In this document: piece after piece, positions 14,701 through 29,700 of the stretch | Layout of the letters: each line of letters opens with the position of its first letter | How positions within the stretch are numbered: position 1 is the stretch's first letter | From: Liquidambar formosana | Taxonomy: Eukaryota > Streptophyta > Magnoliopsida > Saxifragales > Altingiaceae | Reading direction: 5' to 3' | Assembly (NCBI GenBank): GCA_039720395.1 | Contig: CM077828.1 | Location: forward strand, 26,020,717 to 26,084,716 | Length of the DNA: 64,000 bases | Notes under the pieces: model-generated | Database searches by the model: none | What the model was told of the DNA's origin: nothing | The model's input: only the letters and a program-made list of their open reading frames with translations | Program-made: the position numbers and the translations under genes

Positions 14701-17700
14701 TGCTAGGTTAACAATGGAGGCAATTCATGAATGGAATCATGATGACAATGGGATTCGCAAAGACGATGGGGCTCGTGTTCAACCCATACGAAACAAAATT
14801 TCACAACTTTTGCCTAGGCAACCAGCCTATGTGGAAAATCACAATAAGTCTCAAACAAAATTTCGTTCTATAGAAGAGATAGTAGCTACTTGTTTACAAG
14901 AAGCTGAAGAAACTTATGATGAAACATTAGCTGCTGTTGAACAACAAATTCAAATAAATCATCCAGTTCGACAATAAGTAAGTGCAATATTTATTAATAA
15001 TTTTGTTGAGGAATATCGTGAGACTTGTGCTGAAGAATCTAAAATTGAAGATGATAATTCATACTTCGAAAACGAGTTTGTGCAACCTCATGAAGAAGTT
15101 TCACAAGAAGATCGTGAAAATTTCCAAGATTTAAAGGAACAATTAGTTAATCAAGTTGTGGAGATTAATAATTCATCAAAGGAGGATTCTATCAAATATG
15201 TAGAAGAGCATGTCCCTAAAAAATTTCAAGACAAAGTTGTTCCATCGAGTGACAAGTTACAAAGGGTTGATTTCATTGGGGTGGAAGATTTTAATGTAAT
15301 TTTCAATCCTTATTTGGTGGATCTTGTTAATGAATTGAAGACTCAGGAATGGAATTCTCAAGTTACTTTGATTACGGAGAACAAATTTGGAAAAGTTTTA
15401 AAGCAGCAAATATACTCAAAATATCTCATTCGATGGAATGGAAGGCTCCAATACCGAATGCTAAACTCGAGGATGAGTTTCTTTCAAGTGGGGGAGTCTG
15501 ATGTAGGACAAAGAATCCAAGCAAAGTTATTTATTATTATTAATTTTGTAATTTTCGTTTTTATTTAGTTTAGGGTTTTATTTACTTGTTTTTGATAGTT
15601 TTTAAAGTTTAATTAGGCAAAATTGAGTCCTTATAGGTTACTATATTAGTTGGGGTTTATTTTAGAAGATTTCCAAGTGTTTTGGGGGTTTTATGAAACC
15701 TTTAAAAAGACTACAAAGTCAAAAAACGGGATTTGTCAGTTTTGGTAGTTTTTGGCAATTTTTTATTTTGTTTTTTCTTTCCTAAAGCTATAGTTCTAGT
15801 TGAATTAGGTTATTTATTAAGTTTAGGACTTTTGAGTTATAGTTCTAGTCAAATTAGATTGTGCAGCCTATATAAAGGCTGCCTCCTTTCATTGTAAAGT
15901 AATGTTTTGATTTAATAAGAATTTCTTTATGAGATTTTACTCTTTTTGCTCGTGGATTCGGGTTGTTTTCTCTTTACTCGTGGATTCGAGTATTTTCTAA
16001 GAAGAAGGTGGTGTCCTTTTTCTTTCATACGCTTTCCGCTACATCAAACATGTAACTCTCAAATATGAATTTGTGAAAATGTGTTCACAATTATGTAAAC
16101 ACGTGAATGCATGCACTACAATCAATTCTCTTCTTTATTTGGACAAGTGGCGAAATATGAGTGGTAAGAGAGAAGGAGCTCTTCCACCCTTGGGTGTAGA
16201 CAAGTATATTCCTATGGATTTTGGGTTGGGATGGTTGTTTTGAGATTCCCAGTTTTTCATTTTCTTACGGATCGAGCCAAACAGAGCGTTAGGAAAATCT
16301 TTAGGTAAGGTTGGCCCAAGAACACACTGGAAGCTTGGGGTTGAGTTGGACCAACCAGGCCCGTTACTTGGAGAGGTAGACTGGTAGCCCAAGGCCATCT
16401 GAGGCCTGTTACTTTAGGGCCAAGTCCAGTTCAAATTGGCTACAATCGATCCTACGAATTGTTCTTTCAAAGAAAATAGTACTAACCACGAGGTGTGGCT
16501 CAGATGGTGTCATGGTTGGAATATCAACAATGAGGTCCTAGGATCAAACCTTATAGGCCAGTCCTCTGGGTGTAATAAGTGCAGTAAAGGTTGGTAGGAC
16601 ATACCTCTATTGATAGGTAATCAATTCCTGGATTTGGGTCCCCGTCGAATTTTCTCTAAACTAATGTAGTGAAGCCAATTACAGAGTATATGGCACTACC
16701 TTTTTGTTTTTCATTTTTCATTTTTCTTTTCATTTTTCTCATTAAGAGTGTGAATAATGTCACTAAAGAGTAATGCCATACAGTTCAACTCATTTACCCA
16801 CATTTATTTATCCAATTAATATAACAGTCGAATTGGGTAATTGGAATTTTCATGAAAAGAACAATTGTCGATAACAAACTAATGTAACAATCACCACATC
16901 AATTGGTAAACAATATGTACTGATGTACACGTTACACAGCTGCTTGCATTTCTCTCAACAAGGCTAGCAGCCTGAAAAGGGAAATTCCATGGGTAAATCA
17001 CCACGGTTTTTTGTAATCTATATATATATATATATATATATATAGAACAGTGGCAGAAGTTTGGCTTTTTCACACATTAGACGTAAACTAGAGTTCAAAC
17101 CCACCATTATTGTTGGTTCTCCAAGGATGAATGCCACCTGAAAAAACAGTGGCAGTAGTGGTCTGCAATTCTAGACTTTGAGCAATGTCAAGCTGTTAAG
17201 CCTCAATATCTATTGCCCACATACGGCACTTCATGGTGCATGGGCACCAGGACTTTTTGTCTGCACCAAAGGCACTTCATGGTGCATGGGCACATGTCAC
17301 ATGTGGTTTCCCATAACACTAGAAGATCTCAAGATCCCTGACTATTTTTCATGGTTAATTTCTCCAGCAATGATGAGCCATATAACTCCTGGTGGTAGGT
17401 TCCAAACCCCACAGGAACCCCCCTGGTGACTGGCCAACCAAAAGATATATGTGAAAAGCATGAAATTTAGTACCTAGTTTGTTAGTCAGCTGACTTATTT
17501 CGTGTGGCAAACTATATTCAGGGGTTCTTTTGGCAGAGTGGGCATTTTAATATTGGGATAATAGCTAGCTAGCAAGAAACAGCCCCCCTTACTTTGCTTT
17601 TGCCCTTTCATGGCCAACAATTGGATGGATAAAAGGGTTATTTGTGTAGTGTGTAGGCATTTTTGTATTGGGATAATTGGTTGCTAGCAGCACATCCTCA

Positions 17701-20700
17701 CTTTGCATTGGCCCTCTTTCCTTCTTTTCATCTGCCCAAAACAATGGGCGGATAAGAAAAAGTGAAAATGAGAGGTTCTGCATTTCTCCACCCCTCATCT
17801 ATCCTTCATGTTTCCCCCCTCCTATCAAACATAAGAAGCTTCCTCCATGTGTTATCCTCTCCCTTCTATCAAACACTACATGATGGACTGCGGGAGGTAG
17901 TGGCAAACCTACACTAGGGCCCAAGCCAGTGGCCCTTCTCAGAATTCTTAATTTTTTTAATATATTAATACAAATATAACTAACTAATCCTGATCAGATC
18001 AGCATGTGTTGATGTAAGTTATATCAGTATCATGTATTGAGAGTTAGATTGTATTTCGTGCATTGGCTAAATGTACACCATAACCTATTAATTACTGCAC
18101 AAGGTACAACCCCATTAAGTTATATTAATACATCATGCTCACTATAACTATATAAGTACATATATATATATATATAATTTGGCAAAAAACTACACCCGCC
18201 TCTCCCAAAATCAAAATCTTTCCTAATTTTACTTTTTATCTATCAATTAAGTCTTGAACTTGAGTTATGATAAAATCTTTTGGTTCATACTTTTGCTCTT
18301 TCAAGATGAAATCCTTGTTTTATCCCTGAAGGAGGAGAGGGGTGAAACAATGTTCGTTGAAAGTTTTTAAAAAATTTGTTTTTGGTTTTAAAGTATAGGG
18401 GAGTATTGTGCACTAACAAGTAACATTTTCAGTCTCCGATGGTTTCTCAAAATTTGCTAAGATTACAATTTTAAAGAGATGATTGAGTGCGGACCGTCCC
18501 GACCATCCGGACAGGTCACATGACTAAAAGCTGTGTATGGTTGCACATGTTTGTCATGCACGACTCTCAATCATATGATTCTGTCCAAACTATTTGAGAC
18601 AACCATACCTAATCATTTTCCCAATTTTAAATACCAACTTTAATTTCTTCGAAAGGGATAACTGACTTTATGCTTATGCACCAAAAAGAAGAATACTCTT
18701 ACGTCCATAGGAGCAAGAAAGATTGGGACCTCAATTTTTTTTATTTCTAGTTTCCTCGTTTCCTCTTTCGGGTGGGAAGGACTTCGTTCCATTAGTGCCC
18801 AACACATTAAACAAATCAATTATTAAAAGTCGAATCAGTTTCGCTTAATGTAAATTATGATTATACTTTTGAAAAAATGCGAGAAATCCGAATAGAGCCA
18901 AAAAAACTTTAGAATCACAAAACCACCTAGCTACCTAATTCCATTAGTCGATCACTAGAGATGAATTTTACAAGTTTAAAAATAGTGTTTTATATATTAT
19001 TCATTTAATCAAACTTATTCTTTATTGAAAAGAAACCGCACGTTGCATGAGTTAGCACGAAAGCCAAGTCCAGTTCAGCTCCATTCCTATAGTCTTGACA
19101 AAATCTTGGGAACTTTTTGTATGGGGTTGAATCTGGACCACCAACATGGGCCAACCGGGAGATGGCCTGTGGAAAGAAATTGGTGTGCATTTAATGATGT
19201 GTGTAATTAAACATTAAATTATGACATGGCTGGATGGCATTGTGCGGTTAAAAAGAAACAATTATAGAGACAAAATGGTATATTCTCGCTATTTATTTAT
19301 TTATTTTGCTAAGCAATTAGGTGTTTGAATTGTCAGAATTCGATTAATCCTTTCTCTTTACATAGGGTCATCGTTCTATGAGATTGTTTAACGTTTAAAC
19401 TAATAGTTTTGACTGGTGGCTGATCAAGAGAGATTGGCTAGTGTCAAACCTGAGATATTTAAGTTTACAGTTCACCCCTTTACCGCCAGACCAATTCTCG
19501 TTGGTTTATTCTAACTTATTCTAACTAATTCGAAGGATCATTAAGTTAAGTCTTGGTAAGCATTGCCGAAAGTGTAAGTCCAAGTATCTAAAACCCTAAG
19601 AAAGTGTTGATTTACAGTTGATAGAAGAGATAGATGGGATTACATATGCCTATGAGATTGACGGAACAAAAATCACGTACGACCTCTTATGTGATCAATT
19701 TGTTTAGATTAACAATAATTCCAACGACGCTTAACATATGTCGGTCATAAATCGATCACCTGTCAATTAATATCCTAATTCTACTTTCCAAGCAGATGAG
19801 CCTTAACAAACGTATCAAATCATAGCCACACACATTGTCACTAATAAATTATTAAAATTAATAATTAGAACATAGGTTGTTGAACATTTTATTTTAATTG
19901 GGGGAATATCTTGACTTTAGGGGCATTGCAAAGTCAAATTAATATAAAGGTAGAATATTCTCTTTTATACACGAGGAAAATGGTCCTATTTATAAAACTA
20001 GAAATGTAGTCATAATCATAGAGAGAAGCACAATAATTTAACCGACTTATTAGACTTACTATATTGTTTCCTACATGACCGCGTGAAAATGTTTTTCTTT
20101 AACGCGGACCTTAAAATGGGTCCTTCTCGTGGAAGATTGACTATAAGATTAAACCCGATTCGACTTATATATGAACCCGAAAAACTAATTCTAGAAGAGG
20201 AGAAAAATATTAAGAAGTGATTTTCCACTACGAGCGCCGCAATATACTTTTGTCACTTTGGTTTAACCTTTTCTTTTTCACACATGAACTTTAATTGGAC
20301 TTTTGTTGACAGGACTTTCACCTAGAAAGCTTCCATTACTCTAAACTAACAATAACAAAAGCAAGGAAAATTTTACTAATTATGTGGATAAAATTATTGA
20401 ATGGATGGCTGGTGGAAGGCAAGTGGAATCTCTATTATATTAAACAAACAAAGGCTCTCATGGTTTCTTGAAACTTTGTAATTAGTAGTGATCAAATACA
20501 GTGCAGCTGTCAATGTTAATCTTAACAAGAGCACCATTATTGTGCCTTTCAAGTTTATATTATGTGGTTTATTATAGGGAAAATGACAAAATGATGGATC
20601 GAAATAAAAGTAATCGTTAAATCATATTTCTTTTAAAGTGGCAATAATAAATTTTAATTTAAAAAAAAAAAAAGAAAAGGAATTTAGGGTCAAATATCCA

Positions 20701-23700
20701 TTATAGAATTTTAGTAAAATTGTTTCTTTTTTTTACCCCACCTAAATATATCCTATAGAGTATAGACTGTTCTCTCTTCTCCTTATTAAATAAAACTTAA
20801 CTTATATTTCTTCTTCTTTGTGTTGAGAAAAAGAAAAAAAAAGTGATTCTACATTTTTTTTTTGGCTCATAGAAAAGCATGATTTAAATAATATAATTCA
20901 CTTATCCTTGCATAGTTGTCTTTCTCTAAAAATAAAGTATGTAATAATGGCTACTAAGACTATTTGAAGATGGCTGTTAATACTATACGAAGGAGACCAA
21001 ATATGATCACAAAAATTGCCCATTTATACTTTTTGCATCATAGTTGGATGAAGATTGTTGGGCGTCGCGGGGGGGGGGGGGGGGGGGGAACAACCACCAC
21101 TCCCTGATTTTCATTATCTTTAGATCTATTTATGATTATTGTTTTATTCAAAAGATAGTTGTTTTCCTTGTTATCATTCTCCAGACCATTTATAATATAT
21201 TTATGTCAAACAATTAGTACTAGAAGAAAAAAGTTGGGTTTAATGTGAGAAGAGAACTTAGGTAGGATATTTAAAATTTAAATTAAAAAAAAAAGAAAAA
21301 GAAAGGTAGAATGGTTATTATAAAATGACAAATGGTAGATTCCTCTTTTGAGGATTAAAGTCCATTATTACCATTTTAAATGGAATATGAGAGATTTGAC
21401 CTTTTATTTAGAATTACTTTTATTTTGGTCCACCATTTAGTCATTCTCCCTTTATTATACAAATTCCATCTTAACACATGCGTAAGCTGTACACGTACAT
21501 CAGACTGAGGATGTCATAGCTAGGCATGATATTAATTTTAATTAATATTTCTTGTGGCATATTGGCATTTTGGTGCCAAAAATGTATCAATTTTTAGTTC
21601 GAGAAGAACCGGTCTAGGTAGTAGCTTGCTGATCATGTCCTCTTTAATTATTAGTTTCTGCAAATCGTATCGAATTTGCCATGGTAATATTTCATTAAGT
21701 GCCTTTGTGCCATATGTTCTCTTTATATATCCAAAATTTTCTCATTCAATTCATTGGAATGACTTTGTGATAGTTTTATTGGACTAGGGTTTAGATTAAT
21801 AATAAGGAAATAAGACGGTGCCATCAAAAGACTAGAGAAAATTAAACTAATTCAGTGCTATCTACATAAAATTTGAAATAAGGATTTATTTTTTTGTTCA
21901 ATTTTGAAAAATTTAGCCGCAAAATTCAACCCTCACCACCCCCCCAAATAAAAAAAAAAAAAAAATCTAAGCTAAGGACAGATGTGCACCATCAAATGCA
22001 ATAGAAAACAATAACAATTGAGTCCATTCTTATATATGGGGAACAGCCATGGACACCTTAATTAATTGGAATTAGCGTAAACTAGGGGTTTCACTCAAAA
22101 TACTGTGATATTTTTTTTTGAGATGCAATGATGTAACTCAAGGTCATGGGTGTGATGGACAATATTCCAAGCTCAATGCGAGAGCAATTCTTGTGTCATT
22201 TGAGGAGGAAAGAATATGTTAGAATCATAGATTTCATCATATATCTAAGAATTATACCTGAGCTCAGGTTCTCCCAACCCCTCCTTTGGGGCCAAGAAAA
22301 CATCCCAACTCAAAACAACAAAAAGATTGCTCAAGCGCTCCCACATACAATTTTATGGTAATTTTCACTGACTCCCTTCTTGGGAAAGAAGGCATGCATG
22401 CATGCAGGAAGGAATCCTCAAAGAAAAGAAGTGTGATTTTTACTTCTTGATCTTCAAATTTGAATTAACTGTCATCCTTTTCAGCACAGATGTCCAGAGA
22501 TGCTCCAATTTAAGGGTGGTGACTCTATAAGAAATGCACAAAACCAGAGAGAGAGAGAGAGAATATCTAGGTTCATATGTTTTTCCCATTAAATGGAGTA
22601 AAATTTTTGCCAGGTCTTCAGATATTATACAAACAAAAAGCCAGCATGCTCCTTGTAAAGGTCATTGTTTAAAGAATCCAAGACTTCTAACCTTTAAATA
22701 TCAGTCTAGAAGTGAGTGAATGAATCCCATTGACGCCTGCAGATAAATAACAAGAGAGAATTTTTGCTTTAATGGGCCGCCATCATGAGTTATGACTTAT
22801 GAGTTATTCTTTTTTCCCCAAAAAAAAAAAAAAAAAAAAAAAATGGCGAAGGAGGAAAGCTACTACGAGGGCAGCTCATGGTTGTATTGACAACTTCTTT
22901 CTTTATTTTCAAAGGTTAGATGTCCGAAACCTAAGACACGCATTTGATCCTAGAATTGTTTTAAGTGTATCATATACAAACTTTTATCATAAAATGTAAG
23001 GTGTCTTGATGATAAATACCGATCAAAATTTGATATTTTCCCTTATCCGACAATATTTGATCAAAAATTTGCATCAACTTTGAGTCACATTGTTGCTCCT
23101 ACAGGTCAATTTTAATGCTTTTTTATTTATTTATTTTTTTAGCTATATCGTATTAAAACAAAATAATTGATGTACTAAATATGATTATGCGTGTTTTGGA
23201 TCGGATGTCCAAAATAGTTGAAAATTGAGAGCCCATGGCAAGAGGAATGAGGACGCCCCCATAGCAGCCGGCCTCCTGTAAATGATAATCTGTTGACTAG
23301 TCAGACCTCGAAATCCAGATCAACGACGGTCAATCCGTAAATAACTCACAAATTCAGGTCAAACTTACAAAACCAGTAGTTGGTTCAAGAAACCTCGTCT
23401 TCTTCTCCTCCTTCTCCACCGCCACATCCCCACACCATAGTCAAACCTTTCACGCCTATATTTTCCGCTAGACTGAGTCTTCCCAAATTCTCAACATACC
23501 CCATCATCGCCCCACATGAGAACTCCAACCCCAATTCCCAAATTTATCACTCTCACAATTGGGTGAAAACTGAAAAGACAAAGCAGAGCTTTGCAAGGAT
23601 GGGTGGTAATGGCAAGCAAAGGTCGTGGAAGATCTCCTTCCACCGCCATTCGTCTCAACCCAAGCCTGGAATCCAACGAGAACCCCCGAAGGAATTTATC

Positions 23701-26700
23701 TGTCCCGTTTCTGGGTCTCTGATGGCCGACCCAGTTATCGTCTCTTCGGGTCAAACATTCGAGCGTGTTTCAGTTCAAGCTTGCACAGACTTGGGATTTG
23801 TGCCGGTTCTCTCTGATGGGTCGAGGCCCGATTTTGCTGCCGTGATTCCCAATTTGGCTATTAAATCTACGATTATCAATTGGTGTGATGCAGGCGGCGT
23901 GGAGCACCCGAGGGCACCTGATTATGGGTCGGTGGAGAAGATTGTCCGTGCATCAATGGGGGCTCGAGAAGAGGAATTGGGTTCTGGGATTGGGGTTTCG
24001 GAGAAGGAGTTGTTGAAAGGGGTGGCGGACAAACCGCCGGTGAATTTTTCGCACGCGGCGACCGAGTTGGGTCACCGGCAGAATTACTTATATTCGAGCT
24101 CGGAGGAATCGGTGATCGTGGCGGCGAGTCCGTTGACTCCTTTACCTCTGGCGACTCGCCCTTCGTGTTACTCTTCTTCTTCGTCATCGTCTGAAATAGT
24201 TACTGACGAAACCCTAACCCTAGGCCCTAATTCGTCCGAGGAAGAGGAATTTGTGTCCAAGATGAAGAGCTTAGAAGTGCATGAGCAAGAAGAAGGCGTG
24301 ATCTCACTGAGGAAACTCACGAGAACGAAGGAGGAAACTAGGGTTTCTCTCTGCACGACTCGGCTGCTCTCCGCCCTCCGCCCATTGATGACCTCGAGGT
24401 ACGCCGTCGTGCAGACGAACGCCGTCGCAGCAGTGGTGAATCTCTCGCTGGAGAAGGCCAACAAGGTAAGACTCGTACGGTCAGGAATCGTCCCGCCGTT
24501 GGTCGACGTGTTGAAGGGAGGATTCGCCGAGTCTCAGGAGCACGCCGCCGGCGCACTCTTCAGCTTAGCTTTAGAAGACGACAACAAGACGGCGATTGGG
24601 GTTCTCGGCGCGTTACAGCCTTTACTTCACGCGCTCAGGTCGGAGAGTGAGCGAACTCGGCTCGACTCGGCGTTGGCTCTGTACCATTTATCACTCGTGC
24701 AGAGCAACCGAGTCAAACTCGTTAAACTCGGCGCCGTGCCAACTCTCTTGACCCTGTTCAGGTCCGGCAACATGGCGGGTCGGGTCATTCTGGTTCTGTG
24801 CAACTTCGCTGCTTGTGCCGAGGGGCGGTCGGCGATGCTGGACGCGAACGCGGTGGAGTGTTTGGTGGGGATGTTGAGGGGGAACGAGTTGGACTCGGAA
24901 GCGACTCGGGAGAATTGCGTGGCGGCGCTGTACTCTCTTAGTTATGGGAGCTTGAGGTTTAGAGGGTTGGCGAAAGAGGCGAAGGCGGTGGAGGTTTTGA
25001 GGGAGGTGGAGGAGAGAGGGACTGAGCGGGCGAGGGAGAAGGCGAAGAGGATGTTGCAGATGCTGAGAGCGAGAGAAGGAGAGGAGGAAGAGGTGGACTG
25101 GGAAGAGATACTGGAATCGGGCGGGTTGAGTCGGACTCGGTACCGAGTTGGTGGTGGTGGTGCAAAGAATTTGTATGCTGCCAACTCAACTGAGTTTTGA
25201 AGTGTTCTTTTTTATTTTTATTTTTTTGTTTTTGGTGGGTTCAGAGTGTAATTATGGATGTTTTGCTTAGGTTTTAGTGTTTAATTATTTGCCACCTTGG
25301 ATTCTGAATGTATAGTGTCTTTTTTTTTTTTTTCTCTCAAAACATGGATTTTCCAGACTTTACTTCAGGTGATATTTTTGTGTTAATTATTTTCCACCTT
25401 GGATTCTGGAATGTGTAAATGATAGATTATGAATGGATTTTTGTTTTGTGAATTGGAAGACTCTGTGTAATTTTATTTGATTTGGCTTTCACTCAGTGGT
25501 TTTGTAGAATCTTTAATCATGGCCCATGGATTTATGATCTATGAATGATGTATAAGATACTTGGTCTTGTTCACAGATAAGTGAAGTACATAATTCAAGT
25601 GGGTTCTTTTTCATTCTTCTACATGTGTTTTTCCTCCTAGCATCATTTGGTAAGATTGAACCTAAACTAAGCTGTTTTTTTTTTGGTACTATACTCAAAG
25701 CTGCTTTCAGTAGGTTTATTTTCTTCTTCTACATGTTTTTTCCCTACTATAGCTGGTTGCAGTTGTCATAAATTGTCATAATGCCAAAGACAAACATGCT
25801 TGGGAAGGCTATATATGGAAATGTGTTTTTTTTTTTTTTCCCTTCTCCCCCGTTTTAATTGTTATAAAGAGTACAATTGGCGAGACTTGGCTTGTTTGAG
25901 TAGCACTTGGCTAGAAGTCTAACCATAGGATTTTGAGTTTTGATTTGTTTATATTTTAGGTGAGATTGAATGAACCATTTATTGAGTCGATCTTGATGTC
26001 AAACTCAAATAATTTATTTCATCTTACAATCCAACTTCTTTTAACAGATTATCCATTTTAATCGTCAAGCTGGTTAAGGCTGCATTATGAACTCTCTTTG
26101 GTCATTTTTTTCCTGACTCAAACTTTCATATGTAGCCTTTCTTTCTCTATTGGTGGTGCATTGGTACAAGAGAAATCATTGGGCTAGCCCAACAGCACTT
26201 CTTCCCCCCATAAAGGTTCAAGTTTAAGAATAATTATATCGGAACTTGCAATGAATTTCTCATCAATATTACCTAAAAAAGGTTTTCCCTGTTTTTTTTT
26301 CTTCTACTAAGTACTAATATTTATCTCTACTAACCCAAAAGGCCAAAACCCTAAACTATCCCAAACCTTGGTAGTTGGTACAAAAGCGGGGGAATTGAAC
26401 TTCCATGTATAGCATCCATCAAAATCATACTCCGTATCACTTACCCAAAAAAAAAAAAATTCGTACTCTGCATTAAATAAGAAAGAGGAAACGTACATCC
26501 AAAACCAAAATACTACATCCATTTGTGGGCTACCCTACTCAAACATGGTCCATGGCCCCTCCATACTCCCATCCTTGTCATGACCCCTTTCTTCAAATTT
26601 TTTTTTTTTTTTTGGGTTCAATCTGACGTGGTAAATGACTTAGAGGGCCATGGTTGGGTTAAAGAGAGGGCATATGTGTCAAATTGTGAATCAAAGACTT

Positions 26701-29700
26701 TTGAGGGAGCAGTTTTTGCTAAAAAGTGGATTGAACTTTGACAAAATTTTGAGGACATATGCATTTTGTTATCTTGTATATGTGCATTTACTATGTTTTA
26801 TTAGCTTGTTATTTCTTGCTAGCTTTATGACATGGTACCATGGTGGTGCACATGTTTTCCAAAGATGATATAAAATGCGGTATAATGCATGTGCATAGCT
26901 TGCCACCTCTTCTATACTGTTATATATTAAGGGAAGTCGTTCACTCAAGGTGTTAACAATTCTAATTGGAAAAAAGTCTTTAAACTATTTTTTATTTTTT
27001 TAAATAAAAAAATAATAATAATAAATTCATTTTCATCCACCATTATTTTGGTATGAAATGTACAATTTTTGAAATTCTAAAGAAATAATGAGAGATACAA
27101 TTACTCAATGAGAAAAGATACATGCATGAGTATAACATGGGTAAATTGTATTTTAGGATCTAAAGTTTGGGTTAAGTTTCACTTGAGAGTTTAAAGTTTA
27201 AATTGCGTCAATTCAGGTATTCAAATTATTAGTTGAGTTGCAATTTGGATCCTACCGTAAGAATTTTCAATATTAGCCTTATTTTATCCTTTTTATAGGA
27301 TTTGAAAATCCTATTTTACCCTGATCAATCTGTAATTGCCACAAGGACAAAGCAAGTCCGCACGTGCATAGCACGTGCGAAACATTTGTCTACTGGGTAG
27401 GCTCGCTCAGCACTCTTTTACAGCGACTCGGGTTCTCCTCACAATCCCTGAACTCCCCCCCAAAGTGGGAAGGTGCTGCCTCCTCCTCTTCGCTCAGACG
27501 ATACAATCCAAGACATCGAAACCCACATTCATCACAGCGATCACTTAGCAGCACAAATGCAGAAACCCCAAAAAAGAAAGCAGCTCAAGCATCAACTACA
27601 ATCTTCCTCCAACAAACCTCCGACCAAGTCTGCAAAAACGGAAAACATCATCAACGGAAGAAGCACCGAAGAGCCATACCCAGGTCACCCTCGACCCACC
27701 CCAGAAGAATGCCGAGCCATACGCGATGACCTCTTGGCCCTTCACGGGTTCCCCCAAGAGTTCGCCAAGTACCGCAAGCTCAGGCCAAGCCCTCCTGATG
27801 ACAATTCTTCTCTGTTGCTTGACGGTTTGGATCGAAATACGGCGAAATTGGAGCCGTTGGATGGCGTTGATGGTGGTGGGTCATCGTCTGAGAACGTATT
27901 GAATCGCAATACGGTGAAATCGGAGCCGTTGGATGGGGTTGATGGTGATGGGTCATCGTGTCCGAAGGAGAGCGTGTTGGACGGTCTAGTGAGCACTATA
28001 CTCTCACAGAACACTACAGATGTTAATTCTCAGAGGGCTTTTGCTTCTCTCAAGTCTGCTTTTCCTACTTGGGAAGATGTATGGTTCTTTTTGCTTTATT
28101 TAATAACGCCTGAACAATTTTTGGGTGTTTTTGAATGGGTTTTATTTGTTTTGAATGATTTGCTCTTGTTCTATGGCTTAGAACGATTTGAATGTTATGA
28201 GAACTACATTTCATGTGTGTGTGAATGATTTGCTTTTGTTTTGGACTAATGGGTGTTAATGTACTTGAACAGTTTGCGTGTTTTTGAATCTAGGCATCTA
28301 CATTTGTAATTGGTTTTGTTTGTTTTCAATGATTTTCTTTCTTATTGGACTAATGGGTATTCATGAATTAGAATAACTTGGGGCATTATAGACCTATGTT
28401 TTTATAGGTTGTGTTTGTCTCCATTGATCTACTTTTATTGTTGACTGTTAGTGGCCATGCATTTCCATAGGTTGCTTCAGTTTTGAATGATTTGATTTTG
28501 TCATTTATGGCGGTTTTGATGAGTTATAACTTATAACAATGTGGGTGTTATTGAGTGTTTTTATACCTGTATTTTTCATGGGCTATATTTGTTTTGAACT
28601 TTGCTTTTGTTTTGGCTTTGTGGATATCAATAAATTAGAACATATTTCATCCTTGGTTGTTTCAAATGGTTTGGACCTACATTTTGTTTTTCCTGAATTA
28701 GCTTTCGTTTCTAGGTTCTTGCTGCTGAATCCAGAAGCATTGAGAATGCCATCAGATGTGGAGGTTTAGCTGCGACAAAAGTTTCGTGTATTAAGAACAT
28801 ATTGAGTAGTTTACTTGAGAAAAATGGCAAATTATGCTTGGAGTACTTGCGTCAGTTGTCAATTGATGAAATCAAGGCTGAGCTCTTTCATTTCAAAGGA
28901 GTTGGGCCCAAAACGGTAATTATCTCTGTCTACTACCATTTCTAGTTTGCTTGTGTATGAAATGGGAATCTATTAATTACTGAGAAAAATGCATCTGTTA
29001 AAGCATCTGTAGCATTAGCAAACACTGGGGAGTAGTAGTAATTCAGGGTGTGTTACTTTGAATCAAATGCATGAATGCTTTTTTCTTTTTTTTGAAGGTT
29101 GAAGTTTTAATGCTACCATTTTTACACCCATTTGACTTCTAATAGTTGTGTTTTGTGATGGCCACATTGGTAAATGAGCATATATATATCTATATATATA
29201 CACACTCTGTCATTGATAAAAGTGAAATATGTCTTCACTGAAAGGAACTCATGGATGGATCCTGCCCTTATTGAGTTTGGTATGCTTTTCCAATCAGGGA
29301 TTCACTCTGTCATTGATAAAAGTGATGTTGTTCGGCTTATTGTTTTTTACCACTCCACCTGAGTTTGCAAATTTCCTTATGTGTGGGTCTGAATCCGGAC
29401 CACAAACGCTACAGAGGGAGCTGGAGCTGAATCTCACCAATAGACCTACGATCACAAACTAGAAGACAATGTCAAAGGGAAAGGCCAAGGTGGGTTTGGC
29501 CAAGCCATCTCCAAAGCTCAAGTCAGAGGCTATTTTATGGGGATAAAGGCAAGGAAGAAGAAGAAGAAGACTGTAAAGGAATTAGGGTACTGTAGCTTGC
29601 CTTATTTGACTACATCATATTCTATTTATACCCACCTGTACGGACTGATCATAGCTAGGTCAAGTAATTGCCTTGGTTAGGTAAAATTTGATCATGGTTT